From the NCBI GenBank assembly GCA_900541855.1, contig UQLD01000018.1:1-48827 (forward strand): 48,827 nt of DNA, in the 5' to 3' direction. The DNA is from an uncultured Collinsella sp. GTDB lineage: Bacteria > Actinomycetota > Coriobacteriia > Coriobacteriales > Coriobacteriaceae. The notes under the pieces are model-generated. The model saw nothing but the letters and a program-made list of their open reading frames with translations, was not told the origin of the DNA and made no database searches. This document shows positions 1 through 8,277 of this stretch, piece by piece (the first letter of the stretch is position 1; each line of letters opens with the position of its first letter). Both the position numbers and the translations under genes were made by a program.

Positions 1-5
1 GTTGG

Positions 6-39
6 GTGACTGGAGTTCAGACGTGTGCTCTTCCGATCT
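6..39. other. Illumina adapter contamination at contig edge
   Basis: Bases 6-39 match the Illumina TruSeq/multiplexing read-2 adapter: they begin GTGACTGGAGTTCAG and end CTCTTCCGATCT, recognised from memory. It is synthetic library sequence, not genome. Bases 1-5 are also suspect, and any reading frame running from here into genomic sequence is an artefact. Bases 40-110 hold nothing I can recognise. Confidence 0.96.
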
Positions 40-110
40 TCACATCGCCCCCAGACTCCCCCACCCACGGTACACACGGCCCACCACCGCGTCGGTGTCT
101 AGCGAAAAAT

Positions 111-172
111 GGGACGGGCCCCAGATTGCCCATGCGCGCAAAAGTGCGTCTCGGCAATCTGGGGCCCGTCCC
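111..172 (-). terminator. Long perfect hairpin downstream of xerD
   Basis: Two perfectly complementary 20-base arms (111-130 and 153-172) flank a 22-base loop. Read on the minus strand, after the xerD stop, the stem is followed by ATTTTTCGC, so it can act as an intrinsic terminator. The arms are longer than a terminator needs, so it may also be a genomic repeat hairpin. Confidence 0.7.
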
Positions 173-207
173 CTTTAATATTTATAAATATGCAGGTCAA
201 CGAGGTG

Positions 208-1149
208 CTAGCGATGTGCCAGCGGATGCGCCGCCAGATAGACCTCGGTCAGTTGCGTGCGGTCGACATGCGTGTAGACCTGCGTGGTCGAAATATCGGC
301 ATGGCCCAAAATCTCCTGCAGCACACGCAGGTCGGCACCGCCCGCGAGCATGTGGGTGGCAAAGGAGTGGCGCAGAGTGTGGGGGTGGAGCCCAACCAGC
401 CCCACCTGGCGCCCATACCGCTCGCATATCGCATGCACGGCCTGGCGCGACAGGCGACGTCCGTTCTTATTTAAAAAGACCGCCGAGGTCTCCGTCCCGT
501 GAGCATGCGCGGCCAGGAGAGTGCGCCCGTCACCTATATAGTGTGTCAAGGCGCGAGCCGCGCTTCCCACCAACGGGGCCAGACGCTCCTTGGAGCCCTT
601 ACCGCGCACCAGGACAAACCCGTCATCGATATGGATATCGCCCACATCGAGCCCAACCAGCTCACTCACACGCAAACCGCATCCGTAGAGCACTTCCAAG
701 ATGGCATGATCGCGCAGCCCCATCTCACCCTCGGGAAAGTCTTGATCGAGCAGTGCCGAGACATCCTCCACCGAAAGGTATTCCGGCAGGCGATCTGCCT
801 TTTTGGGCAGGCGCAACGCCGCCGTCGGGTTTTGGGCCACGGCCCCATCGCGCACCAAAAAGGCATGCAGGCCCTTCACGGCAGCAAGCGCGCGCTCCAC
901 CGAGGCGTCGGAATAGCCTCCGTCGCGGCGATCGGCAACAAAGTCCTCCACGACCTGACGGGTCACATCTTCAAAAGACGCGATGTCAGCTCGCTCCAGA
1001 TAGGCGCAGTACGTCGTCAGGTCACGACGGTAGGCCGCAATCGTATTGCGCGCCAAACCCCGCTCGACCGCAAGGTAATCGAGATACTCCCCCGCCGCCA
1101 CGGCGAGCGACGAGGGAGTAGCTTCGGTATGTTCCTTATTCGCCGGCAC
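208..1149 (-). CDS. xerD: Tyrosine site-specific recombinase XerD
   Basis: A 313-residue tyrosine recombinase of the XerC/XerD type, which resolves chromosome dimers at dif during division. The N-terminal SAM-like core-binding domain covers about residues 20-105 and the catalytic domain about 120-305. Visible catalytic residues are Arg160 (GLRVSEL), Lys184 (RGKGSKER), His257/Arg260 (HPHTLRHSFATH), His283 (LGH) and the Tyr292 nucleophile (TQVYTHV). Translation begins at GTG 1149, two bases after the pyrG stop, so the two genes are probably co-transcribed and may be translationally coupled. Length is normal for the family. XerD is preferred over XerC because of the HTLRHSFATH motif and single-copy housekeeping context, but the two are hard to separate without a phylogeny. 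A strong hairpin follows the gene. Confidence 0.92.
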   Translation of the reverse strand: MPANKEHTEATPSSLAVAAGEYLDYLAVERGLARNTIAAYRRDLTTYCAYLERADIASFEDVTRQVVEDFVADRRDGGYSDASVERALAAVKGLHAFLVRDGAVAQNPTAALRLPKKADRLPEYLSVEDVSALLDQDFPEGEMGLRDHAILEVLYGCGLRVSELVGLDVGDIHIDDGFVLVRGKGSKERLAPLVGSAARALTHYIGDGRTLLAAHAHGTETSAVFLNKNGRRLSRQAVHAICERYGRQVGLVGLHPHTLRHSFATHMLAGGADLRVLQEILGHADISTTQVYTHVDRTQLTEVYLAAHPLAHR

Positions 1150-1151
1150 CC

Positions 1152-2813
1152 TTAGTCCGTAGCGAGGTTCTTGGGCGTCACCTGCAAGCGATCGACGCCC
1201 TCATGCTGGCCGATCGAGGCGCGCACGAACTCGCGGAACAGCGGCTGCGGGTTGGTCGGGCGGCTCTTGAACTCGGGATGAGCCTGGGTGGCCACATACC
1301 ACGGATGCACGTCGCGCGGCAGCTCGACCATCTCGACCAGACGCTCGTCGGGTGAAAGACCCGAGATTACCAGACCGACGTCCTCGAGCTGGTCACGGAA
1401 GGCGTTGTTGAACTCAAAACGGTGACGGTGACGCTCGTAGACGAGCTCCTCACCATAGGCCTCGCGAGCGAGGGTATCGGCGGCAAGCTTGCACGGATAG
1501 GCGCCCAAACGCATGGTGCCGCCCTTCTCGGTCACGTCCTCCTGCGAGCTCATCAAGTCGATGACACTATACGGGCCATCCGGATCGAACTCGGAAGAGC
1601 TGGCGCCGGCAAGGCCGACCACGTTGCGGGCAAATTCGCACACGGCCACCTGCATACCCAGGCAAATGCCCAGATACGGAATCTTGTGCTCGCGGGCGAA
1701 CTCGGCCGCGAGGATCTTGCCCTCCAGGGCGCGCTTGCCAAAGCCGCCAGGGACCAAGATGCCCGAGGCGTCACCCAGGACCTCGGAGACGTTCTGCTCA
1801 TCGAGGCTCTCGCCATCGACCAGCTGCACGTCAACGTGGCGATCGTAGAACACACCCGCGTGGTGCAGGGCCTCGATAACCGACAGGTAGGCATCGGGCA
1901 GCTGCGTATACTTGCCCACGACGGCGATCTTCACCTTGTCGGCGTGATGGTTGGCGTGATTCTGTTTGCGCAGGAACTCGTTCCACTCGCTCATGTCGCG
2001 CTCACGCGGATCCAGACCCAGGCGCTCGCAAATGCGCAGGTCAAAGTCCTGCTCGGCAAGCAGCTGCGGAACATCGTAAATGCTCGCGCAGTCCTCGTTG
2101 GTAAAGACGCAATCGGTGTCGACGTCGCAGAAGCTTGCGATCTTTCCGCGGATAGCGTCATCGATATGGTGGTCGGAGCGCAGCACGATAATATCGGGCT
2201 GGATGCCAAAGCTGCGGAGCTCCTTGACGGAATGCTGTGTGGGCTTGGTCTTGACCTCGTGGGCGGCGGCGATATAGGGAACGAGCGACACGTGGATGTA
2301 GCAGACGTTCTCGGGGCCGGCCTCCTTGCGGTACTGACGGATGGCCTCGACAAACGGCTGGGACTCGATGTCGCCAATCGTGCCGCCCAGCTCGGTGATG
2401 ACTACATCGGAGCCGGTCTGCTCCTCGATGCGGCGGAACTTGTCCTTAATGGCATTGGTGACGTGGGGAATCACCTGCACGGTACCGCCCAAAAAGTCGC
2501 CGCGACGCTCGCGGGCGATTAGGCTTTTGTAGATGGCACCGGTCGTAAAGTTGGAATCGCGGGTCAGGTTCTCATCAATAAAGCGCTCGTAATGACCCAG
2601 GTCCAGGTCGGACTCGTAACCATCCTCGGTAACGAAGACCTCACCATGCTGGAACGGGCTCATGGTACCGGGGTCGACGTTCAGATACGGGTCGGCCTTC
2701 TGCATCGTTACTTTGTAGCCACGCGACTTGAGCAGACGGCCCAGCGAGGCCGCGGTGATACCCTTGCCCAGGGACGAAACCACGCCACCGGTTACGAACA
2801 CATGCTTGGTCAT
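1152..2813 (-). CDS. pyrG: CTP synthase
   Basis: This enzyme aminates UTP to CTP using ATP and glutamine, the last step of pyrimidine nucleotide synthesis in the cytoplasm. The 553-residue protein has the N-terminal synthetase domain, with SSLGKG at 13-18 and GGTIGDIE at 143-150. It also has a class I glutamine amidotransferase domain, with the nucleophile Cys in GICLGMQ near residue 385 and the catalytic HPEF starting at His512. Length and motif order are normal. It reads directly into xerD with a two-base gap. The upstream 2814-2941 region holds its promoter, but I see no convincing -35/-10 pair and no clear CTP-sensing leader. Confidence 0.98.
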   Translation of the reverse strand: MTKHVFVTGGVVSSLGKGITAASLGRLLKSRGYKVTMQKADPYLNVDPGTMSPFQHGEVFVTEDGYESDLDLGHYERFIDENLTRDSNFTTGAIYKSLIARERRGDFLGGTVQVIPHVTNAIKDKFRRIEEQTGSDVVITELGGTIGDIESQPFVEAIRQYRKEAGPENVCYIHVSLVPYIAAAHEVKTKPTQHSVKELRSFGIQPDIIVLRSDHHIDDAIRGKIASFCDVDTDCVFTNEDCASIYDVPQLLAEQDFDLRICERLGLDPRERDMSEWNEFLRKQNHANHHADKVKIAVVGKYTQLPDAYLSVIEALHHAGVFYDRHVDVQLVDGESLDEQNVSEVLGDASGILVPGGFGKRALEGKILAAEFAREHKIPYLGICLGMQVAVCEFARNVVGLAGASSSEFDPDGPYSVIDLMSSQEDVTEKGGTMRLGAYPCKLAADTLAREAYGEELVYERHRHRFEFNNAFRDQLEDVGLVISGLSPDERLVEMVELPRDVHPWYVATQAHPEFKSRPTNPQPLFREFVRASIGQHEGVDRLQVTPKNLATD

Positions 2814-2941
2814 ATTGAGTTACCTGCGCTTCCCGTAGAAGTTGTTTATCCACATCTTACGGGTCTTCATTGTAATACTCGCGCCGCGGACCGTTCGCAA
2901 TTTTTCTCGCGTGCGATTGCATTTCTCAATCTTGAAACAAA

Positions 2942-2967
2942 ACGCCGCCCGGTTTCCCAGGCGGCGT
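2942..2967 (-). terminator. Intrinsic terminator of the wHTH gene
   Basis: An 8-bp GC-rich stem (2942-2949 with 2960-2967) is followed on the minus strand by TTTTGTTTC. It separates the small regulator gene from pyrG. Confidence 0.85.
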
Positions 2968-2991
2968 CGCTATGGCAAGGGTTACATGCTG

Positions 2992-3330
2992 CTATCGATC
3001 AGCAACCTCGTCCTCAAGCATTTCTTGAACGAGCATGCCGGTACGGACGCCCTCAAGATACCACTCGCCACGTTCGGTGAGGCAAATGCCATTTGCAAGC
3101 TGACCGCCGTCGTCGCTATAACGCGAGACGACATCAATCATGCCTTCGGAATCCAAGCGATCGATTGCGGCGCGGACACGATACGGCGAAACCCCCACGC
3201 GCTCGGCAAGCGTTTTGCGCGAGAAACCATACGGCCCGCCATTGTCTTCGGTTTGCTGGTCGATCTCCATCAACACCAGCACCTCGACACGCTTCATATC
3301 GTTGACACTCGCACGACCCTTGCCCGCCAT
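2992..3330 (-). CDS. Small winged-helix transcriptional regulator, hypothetical
   Basis: A 112-residue protein with a winged-helix fold: about residues 10-85 include KTLAERVGVSPYRVRAAIDRL, a helix-turn-helix, followed by a short wing (SEGMIDVVSRYSDDGG) and an acidic helical tail (LVQEMLEDEVADR). It resembles PadR/MarR-like or generic wHTH regulators but has no obvious effector domain, so targets are unknown. The start at 3330 is chosen because GAGGAGG lies six bases upstream; an upstream in-frame ATG at 3384 has no such site. It is monocistronic, with its own terminator before pyrG. The 3331-3524 stretch upstream holds its AT-rich promoter region but no motif I can name. Confidence 0.75.
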   Translation of the reverse strand: MAGKGRASVNDMKRVEVLVLMEIDQQTEDNGGPYGFSRKTLAERVGVSPYRVRAAIDRLDSEGMIDVVSRYSDDGGQLANGICLTERGEWYLEGVRTGMLVQEMLEDEVADR

Positions 3331-3524
3331 AGCAGCCTCCTCAAACCGAGCACGAGCATCTAACGCGCCGTGCGCGACCGACACACCTCACGATGGCAGG
3401 TAATATCCATCATGCGGCATCCCGCTAAGGATGAAACAGTTACGGTTATTGTATACCGCTCAAATTGTTTCTAGGCAGGTAAACAGCTATTTTTCGCCGA
3501 AATAGGCGCTTTATTGATCAAAAA

Positions 3525-3552
3525 GCCGTACCGGGCGCTAACCCGATACGGC
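3525..3552 (-). terminator. Intrinsic terminator of the DUF1846 gene
   Basis: The stem pairs GCCGTA (3525-3530) with TACGGC (3547-3552) and continues inward through CGGG/CCCG. On the minus strand it is followed by TTTTTGATC. It fits the end of the gene that stops at 3587. Confidence 0.85.
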
Positions 3553-3586
3553 CAAAATGCAATGCAATTACCGCGGTGCTTCAAAC

Positions 3587-5068
3587 TTAGCGATGGAAGA
3601 AACCGCGGCGCTCAAACTTGGGCTCGCAGCACACGTTGATACCCAGTTTGCGCAGTACCGTCTCGTCCGTCGGCGAGATAATCACGCTAAAGAAGGCATC
3701 GCAACCGCGCAGCTGCTCCAGGCCCGAAAGGACGCGAGCGGCCGTCTCACTCGTGGCCGAGGTGATCGACAGCGCCATAAGCGTCTCGTCGGTGTGGAGG
3801 CGCGGGTTTTTGCTGCCCAGGAAATGCGTCTTGAGCTTGCTGATGGGCTCGATCGCCTCATCGCTGATAACCTCGAGCTCAAGGTCGACGCCCGAGACGT
3901 GCTTGAGGGCGTTCATAATGAGCGAACTTGCGGCGCCCAGGCGCGTGGAGGTCTTACCGGTCACCACGGAGCCATCGGGCATGACCATGGCACCCACGGG
4001 ACCACCCGTCAGTTGCTCCCTGGTGAGGGCCGCCGAGCGCGCCGGTGAGTAGTTCTTATCGATGCCGGCTTTCTTCATAATAATCTTGAGACGGTCGACT
4101 TGCTCATCGCCCACGCCGGTACGGCGCACATTTTCGACCGCGGTAAAGTAGCGGCGGACAATCTCCATCTTGGAAGCGTCGCGGCAGGCATCGTCATCGG
4201 TGATGGCAAAGCCGACCATATTGACGCCCATGTCCGTAGGGCTCTGGTAGGGGCTCTTGCCCAGGATCTTTTCCATCAGGGCACGGACTACCGGGAAGGC
4301 CTCGACGTCGCGGTTGTAGTTGACCGTGGTCTTGTTGTAGGCCTCAAGGTGGAACGAATCGATGATATTGGCGTCGTCGAGGTCAGCCGTGGCGGCCTCG
4401 TAGGCAATATTGACCGGATGCGTCAGAGGAAGATTCCAGACCGGGAAGGTCTCGAACTTGGCATAGCCGGCGGCGGTACCGTGCTTATGCTCGTGATACA
4501 GCTGCGAGAGGCAAGTAGCGAGCTTGCCCGAGCCGGGGCCGGGTGCCGTCACGACAACGAGCGGACGCGTGGTCTCGACAAACTCGTTCTTGCCGTAGCC
4601 ATCGTCGGACACGATCAGATCGACATCGTGCGGATACCCCTCGATGGGATAGTGCAGCTTGGCGGGAATACCGAGCGCGTTCAAGCGGTTGCGGAACACA
4701 TCGGCAGCAGGCTGGCCGGCGTACTGGGTGATGACCACAGCCGCGACGGCAAAGCCGTTGCCGCGGAACAGGTCAACCAGGCGCAGCACATCCTCGTCAT
4801 AGGTAATGCCAAGGTCACCACGAGCCTTGTTTTTCTCGATGTGGTTCGCGTTGATCGCGATGATAACCTCGACATCGTCGGCGATGCTCTTGAGCATGCG
4901 GAACTTGCTGTCCGGTTCAAAACCCGGCAGCACGCGGCTCGCATGATAGTCATCGAACAGCTTGCCGCCAAACTCCAAATAGAGCTTGCCACCAAACTGT
5001 GAGATGCGCTCCTTAATGTGAGCAGCCTGCAGCTCGATATACTTCGCGTTGTCGAAACCCTGGCGCAT
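3587..5068 (-). CDS. UPF0371/DUF1846 family protein
   Basis: A 493-residue cytoplasmic protein of the conserved DUF1846 (UPF0371) family. The N-terminal half carries KLYLEFGGKL and RGDLGITYDEDVLRL, and the centre carries the family hallmark VVVTAPGPGSGKLATCLSQL, a P-loop-like GPGSGK within an oxidoreductase- or kinase-like fold. Structures exist for members of the family, but I know of no proven reaction, so none is assigned. The start at 5068 is preferred to the in-frame ATG at 5092 because GGGAG precedes it at normal spacing and the protein then begins like its relatives (MRQGFDNAKY). It stands alone between two terminators, with structured repeat copy A upstream. Confidence 0.93.
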   Translation of the reverse strand: MRQGFDNAKYIELQAAHIKERISQFGGKLYLEFGGKLFDDYHASRVLPGFEPDSKFRMLKSIADDVEVIIAINANHIEKNKARGDLGITYDEDVLRLVDLFRGNGFAVAAVVITQYAGQPAADVFRNRLNALGIPAKLHYPIEGYPHDVDLIVSDDGYGKNEFVETTRPLVVVTAPGPGSGKLATCLSQLYHEHKHGTAAGYAKFETFPVWNLPLTHPVNIAYEAATADLDDANIIDSFHLEAYNKTTVNYNRDVEAFPVVRALMEKILGKSPYQSPTDMGVNMVGFAITDDDACRDASKMEIVRRYFTAVENVRRTGVGDEQVDRLKIIMKKAGIDKNYSPARSAALTREQLTGGPVGAMVMPDGSVVTGKTSTRLGAASSLIMNALKHVSGVDLELEVISDEAIEPISKLKTHFLGSKNPRLHTDETLMALSITSATSETAARVLSGLEQLRGCDAFFSVIISPTDETVLRKLGINVCCEPKFERRGFFHR

Positions 5069-5265
5069 ATATGGCTCCCGTCCCGTTTCCATTTAATGTT
5101 CTAGGCGATTATAACGGAGCCCGCCCTCCCCGATACCCAGACCATCAACAGGCACCAACCAAACATCCGTCAAACCTCTTGTCGGACATATTTGGTGCAA
5201 ACTAACCTGACCCCATTGCACCGCCCCATAACACCAACAATGGCAGCGCCGCAGGTGGAGCAAAA

Positions 5266-5409
5266 GTCAGCGAAAGCCCGCCAGAGCGAGCAAGGTGACG
5301 TGAAAGAGGAGGGCATAGGCCTTTTGGCCATGCCCGACGATTGAACAGATTGCCGCTCTGGCGGGCTTGCAACGTCGAGTGGTTCCGGCGTTTGGTAAAA
5401 CGCCGGAAC
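5266..5409 (-). ncRNA. Structured repeat family 1, copy A
   Basis: A 144-bp multi-helix element in the non-coding stretch 5069-5550, shown on the strand of the flanking genes. It has a 15-bp perfect outer helix (5274-5288 with 5354-5368). Inside is a hairpin GGGCAT-A-GGCC/GGCC-ATGCCC around TTTT (5311-5335). A separate 12-bp hairpin (5382-5393 with 5398-5409) encloses a GGTA loop. A second copy at 31233-31379 shares the unpaired segments (GAGCAAGGTGACGTGAAAGAG, CGACGATTGAAC, AGATTGCCGCTCT) but has different, still perfectly paired helices. That covariation supports selection on structure. It lies 142 bp past the antiporter stop, after two terminator-like hairpins. Function is unknown: RNA, protein-binding DNA and mobile element are all open. 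Confidence 0.7.
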
Positions 5410-5417
5410 ACAAGAGC

Positions 5418-5448
5418 GCCCCCTCCCGCGCACGGAACGGGAGGGGGC
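5418..5448 (-). terminator. GC-rich hairpin 3' of the antiporter gene
   Basis: An 11-bp perfect stem (5418-5428 with 5438-5448). It is the distal member of a hairpin series after the antiporter gene; there is no U-tract on the minus strand, so termination would be weak or bidirectional. Confidence 0.5.
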
Positions 5449-5464
5449 TAAAGGTAGGAGTCTA

Positions 5465-5485
5465 CCGGTGGGTTGACCCCACCGG
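5465..5485 (-). terminator. Hairpin 3' of the antiporter gene
   Basis: CCGGTGGG (5465-5472) pairs with CCCACCGG (5478-5485). A smaller GATCCT/AGGATC hairpin lies at 5503-5518. Together they form the 3' end of the arginine deiminase transcript. Confidence 0.5.
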
Positions 5486-5550
5486 ACAGACGATGACCAG
5501 GTGATCCTTTACAGGATCGTCAAGGTTTCCGTGGGGTACCCGTTGGGTAC

Positions 5551-7029
5551 TTAGAGCAACACGCAGGCGACGGTCAGGATGATGGCGCAGACGACGGAGA
5601 GCGCGACGATGAGCTTAAGGGCAAACTTGAGCCAGGTCGTCCACTCGATCTTGGCCAGGGCGAGACCGCCCATGATGGCGCCGGAGGTCGGGGTGAACAG
5701 GTTCACGACACCGATGGCGGCGGAGAAGATCATGACCATGACCTCGGGCGAGAAGCCGAGCTTAACAGCCAGCGGTCCCATGATGGGCATGGAGACGGTG
5801 GCCATACCGGAGGTCGAGGGGATCAGGAAGGACAGGCCGAAGTAGACCAGGAAGCTCATGGGAGCGAAGATCACACCGGACAGGCCAGCCAGGGCATTGG
5901 CGGCAGCGTCGAGGACGTAGACGTCGAGGCCGGTGTTAGCCATGAGGACGGAGATACCACGAGCGAGGGCGATGACGAGAACAACGGACATCATGTCGGC
6001 AGCGCCGGTGATGAAGGTGTTGACGATCTGCTTCTCGGACAGGCCACCGATGATACCGATCAGGACAGCCATGAGGAAGAACCAGGTGGAAGCCTCGTCG
6101 AAGTACCACTGGCCAATGGGCAGGCCGGTGATCAGAGCAGACCAGCCCTGGACGACGGCGTTACCGTCGGCATCGTAGACAGCGCCAGCGTCAAAGAAGT
6201 TGGCGACGCCCTCGTTGAGGTCGGCCAGCGGGATGAAGCCGACGATCATGACGACGAAGGTGAAGGCAAAGGCGATCAGAACACCCTTCTGACGACCGGT
6301 GAGCTTGACCTCATTGTGAACCTCGGAAGCAGCCTTGCCGTGAGCCTCTTCGGCGTCCTTGAGCTCCTGCATCGACAGGATGGTGGAACCCTTGTCAGCC
6401 TTGACCTTCTTGGCATAGCTCATGACGAAGAAGATGGACATAGCAGTGGTAACAATCCACAGGACGGCACCGAGGCCGATGATGATGGACTGGTTGACCT
6501 CAATGCCAACGCCGGTCAGAGCGTCGACGGCAGCGCCGACGGCGAACGGGTTAACCGTGGAGCCCAGGCAGCCGCAGCCAGCGCCGAGCAGGACGGTGGC
6601 GGCACCGACCATCGGGTCGAAGCCAGCGGCCATCATGGTAGCGGCAAGCAAGGCGTAGAAGGGAACGGTCTCCTCGCACATACCATAGGTGGTACCACCG
6701 AGGGAGAAGATGAGCATCAGCACGGGAATGAGCATAATCTCGTTGCCCTTAAGCTTCTGCACCAGAACGGCGATGCCGTTGTCCAGAGCGCCGGTCTCGG
6801 TCATCATGCCGAGGAAGCCGCCCAGGATCATAACGAAGAGGCAGACGGGCAGAGCGTCAGCGAAGCCCTTAATCGGGGCGGTGCAGAAATCGCTCAGACG
6901 GGCGGCAGTAACCGCGCCGCCGGACGTGCCGGAGACGATAACGGTAATCACTGCGACAATTGCCAGCAGAGCAAGAAGAATGGTGAACGATGAAGGCATA
7001 CCGCGCTTTTTCTTAGCGGTCTCAGTCAT
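5551..7029 (-). CDS. YfcC/DcuC-family transporter, probable arginine-ornithine antiporter
   Basis: A 492-residue polytopic membrane protein of the YfcC family in the DcuC/ion-transporter superfamily. About twelve hydrophobic segments are visible, with a long polar loop near residues 215-250, and conserved GGTTYGMCEET and PSTSGMATVSMPIMGPL stretches. The family handles carboxylates and amino acids. Members encoded next to arcA and arcB in Gram-positive bacteria are regarded as arginine/ornithine exchangers, and position here as the last gene after arcA1-arcB supports that role by inference. The start at 7029 is chosen over upstream ATGs because it follows a GGGGGG site at about ten bases. A terminator at 7131-7160 precedes the gene, so its expression may rely on read-through or its own promoter. 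Confidence 0.85.
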   Translation of the reverse strand: MTETAKKKRGMPSSFTILLALLAIVAVITVIVSGTSGGAVTAARLSDFCTAPIKGFADALPVCLFVMILGGFLGMMTETGALDNGIAVLVQKLKGNEIMLIPVLMLIFSLGGTTYGMCEETVPFYALLAATMMAAGFDPMVGAATVLLGAGCGCLGSTVNPFAVGAAVDALTGVGIEVNQSIIIGLGAVLWIVTTAMSIFFVMSYAKKVKADKGSTILSMQELKDAEEAHGKAASEVHNEVKLTGRQKGVLIAFAFTFVVMIVGFIPLADLNEGVANFFDAGAVYDADGNAVVQGWSALITGLPIGQWYFDEASTWFFLMAVLIGIIGGLSEKQIVNTFITGAADMMSVVLVIALARGISVLMANTGLDVYVLDAAANALAGLSGVIFAPMSFLVYFGLSFLIPSTSGMATVSMPIMGPLAVKLGFSPEVMVMIFSAAIGVVNLFTPTSGAIMGGLALAKIEWTTWLKFALKLIVALSVVCAIILTVACVLL

Positions 7030-7130
7030 AGTTCTCATCCCCCCTTCATAAATCATTTACTGATCTCGCCAGAAGCGGCTCTTCCGTGCCGTGCCTGCCG
7101 CTTGATGCGAGATTATTACCAGATAAAACC

Positions 7131-7160
7131 GCTCGGGGTGTGCAGCAATACACCCCGAGC
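7131..7160 (-). terminator. Terminator after ornithine carbamoyltransferase
   Basis: An 11-bp perfect stem (7131-7141 with 7150-7160) is followed on the minus strand by GGTTTTAT. It sits between arcB and the antiporter gene and may make expression of the two unequal. Confidence 0.85.
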
Positions 7161-7176
7161 GAGATGCTAGATGCTC

Positions 7177-8172
7177 TTACTTGAGCGTGGCGTACATGAC
7201 AGCCTTAATGGTGTGCATGCGGTTCTCGGCCTCGTCGAAGACCTTGGAAGCGGGGCTCTCGAAGACCTCGTCGGTGACCTCCTGCTCGGTGATGCCGAAC
7301 TGCTCGCACTTCTCGGCGCCAATGGTGGTGTTGGTGTCGTGGAAGCTGGGCAGGCAGTGCAGGAAGATAGCACCCGGGTTGGCCATAGCCATGACCTCGG
7401 AGGTAACACGATACGGGGTGAGCTGAGCGATGCGCTCGGCCCAGACCTCGTCGGGCTCGCCCATGGAGACCCACACGTCGGTGTAGATAACGTCGGCACC
7501 GGTGACGCCGTCCTTGACGTCGGTGGTCAGCTTGATGGTGCAGCCGTTAGCCTCGGCGATGGGCTTGCAGGCCTCGATGACGTCGTCAGCGGGCATGCAC
7601 TCCTCGGGGCCGCAGGCCACGAAGTTCATGCCGAGCTTGGAGCAGACGACCATGAGGGAGCGAGCGACATTGTTCTTGCAGTCGCCCATGAAGACGAGGG
7701 TCTTGCCCTTGATGTCGTAGTTGAAGTTCTCCTGGACGGTCAGGATGTCGGCGAGCATCTGGGTGGGGTGCCACTCGGTGGTCAGGCCGTTCCACACGGG
7801 CACGCCGGACTTAGCAGCGAGCTCCTCGACGTCGTCCTGGGCAAAGCCACGGAACTCGATGCCGTCATACATGCGGCCGAGAACGCGGGCGGTGTCCTCG
7901 ATGGACTCCTTCTTGCCCATCTGCGACGAACCCGGATCGAGGTAGGTCACGCCCATACCCAGATCCATGCCGCCGACCTCGAAGGCGCAGCGGGTACGAG
8001 TAGAGGTCTTCTGGAAGAGCAGAACGATATTCTTGCCCTCGAGATAGCGGTGCGGAACGCCAGCGCGCTTCATATCCTTGAAGTTCTTGGAGAGCTTGAG
8101 CAGGTACTCGATCTCCTCGGTGGTGAGGTCGAGAAGCTTGAGGAAGCTACGGCCGGAGAGGTTAACACCCAT
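7177..8172 (-). CDS. arcB: Ornithine carbamoyltransferase, catabolic
   Basis: This enzyme phosphorolyses citrulline to ornithine and carbamoyl phosphate in the arginine deiminase pathway; the same fold runs in reverse for arginine synthesis. The 331-residue protein shows the carbamoyl-phosphate site STRTR at 57-61, HPTQ at 135-138, the ornithine-site DVWVSMGE and HCLPSFHD near residue 270. Length is normal. It lies between arcA1 and the antiporter, on the same strand, and no arginine-biosynthesis gene is near, which favours the catabolic role. The start at 8172 follows GAAAGGA. A 10-bp hairpin in the arcA1-arcB gap may cause processing or partial termination. Confidence 0.95.
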   Translation of the reverse strand: MGVNLSGRSFLKLLDLTTEEIEYLLKLSKNFKDMKRAGVPHRYLEGKNIVLLFQKTSTRTRCAFEVGGMDLGMGVTYLDPGSSQMGKKESIEDTARVLGRMYDGIEFRGFAQDDVEELAAKSGVPVWNGLTTEWHPTQMLADILTVQENFNYDIKGKTLVFMGDCKNNVARSLMVVCSKLGMNFVACGPEECMPADDVIEACKPIAEANGCTIKLTTDVKDGVTGADVIYTDVWVSMGEPDEVWAERIAQLTPYRVTSEVMAMANPGAIFLHCLPSFHDTNTTIGAEKCEQFGITEQEVTDEVFESPASKVFDEAENRMHTIKAVMYATLK

Positions 8173-8236
8173 GGTTTGATTCCTTTCGAAGAAATGAATT
8201 ACGTAAGTATTAGTGGTGCCCGTTTAACGGGCGAAG

Positions 8237-8265
8237 CCGGTGCGGTTGTAGGGGGACCGCACCGG
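8237..8265 (-). terminator. Intercistronic hairpin between arcA1 and arcB
   Basis: CCGGTGCGGT (8237-8246) pairs with ACCGCACCGG (8256-8265), and a smaller GCCCGTT/AACGGGC hairpin lies at 8218-8232. There is no U-tract, so it is more likely an mRNA processing or stability site, or a leaky terminator, than a full stop. Confidence 0.5.
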
Positions 8266-8277
8266 AAACGGAAAGAC

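Noticed and set aside
6..1121. A long plus-strand open frame beginning in the adapter
   Set aside because: It starts in synthetic sequence and runs antisense to xerD; its Pro/Arg-rich content is typical of a shadow frame in GC-rich DNA.
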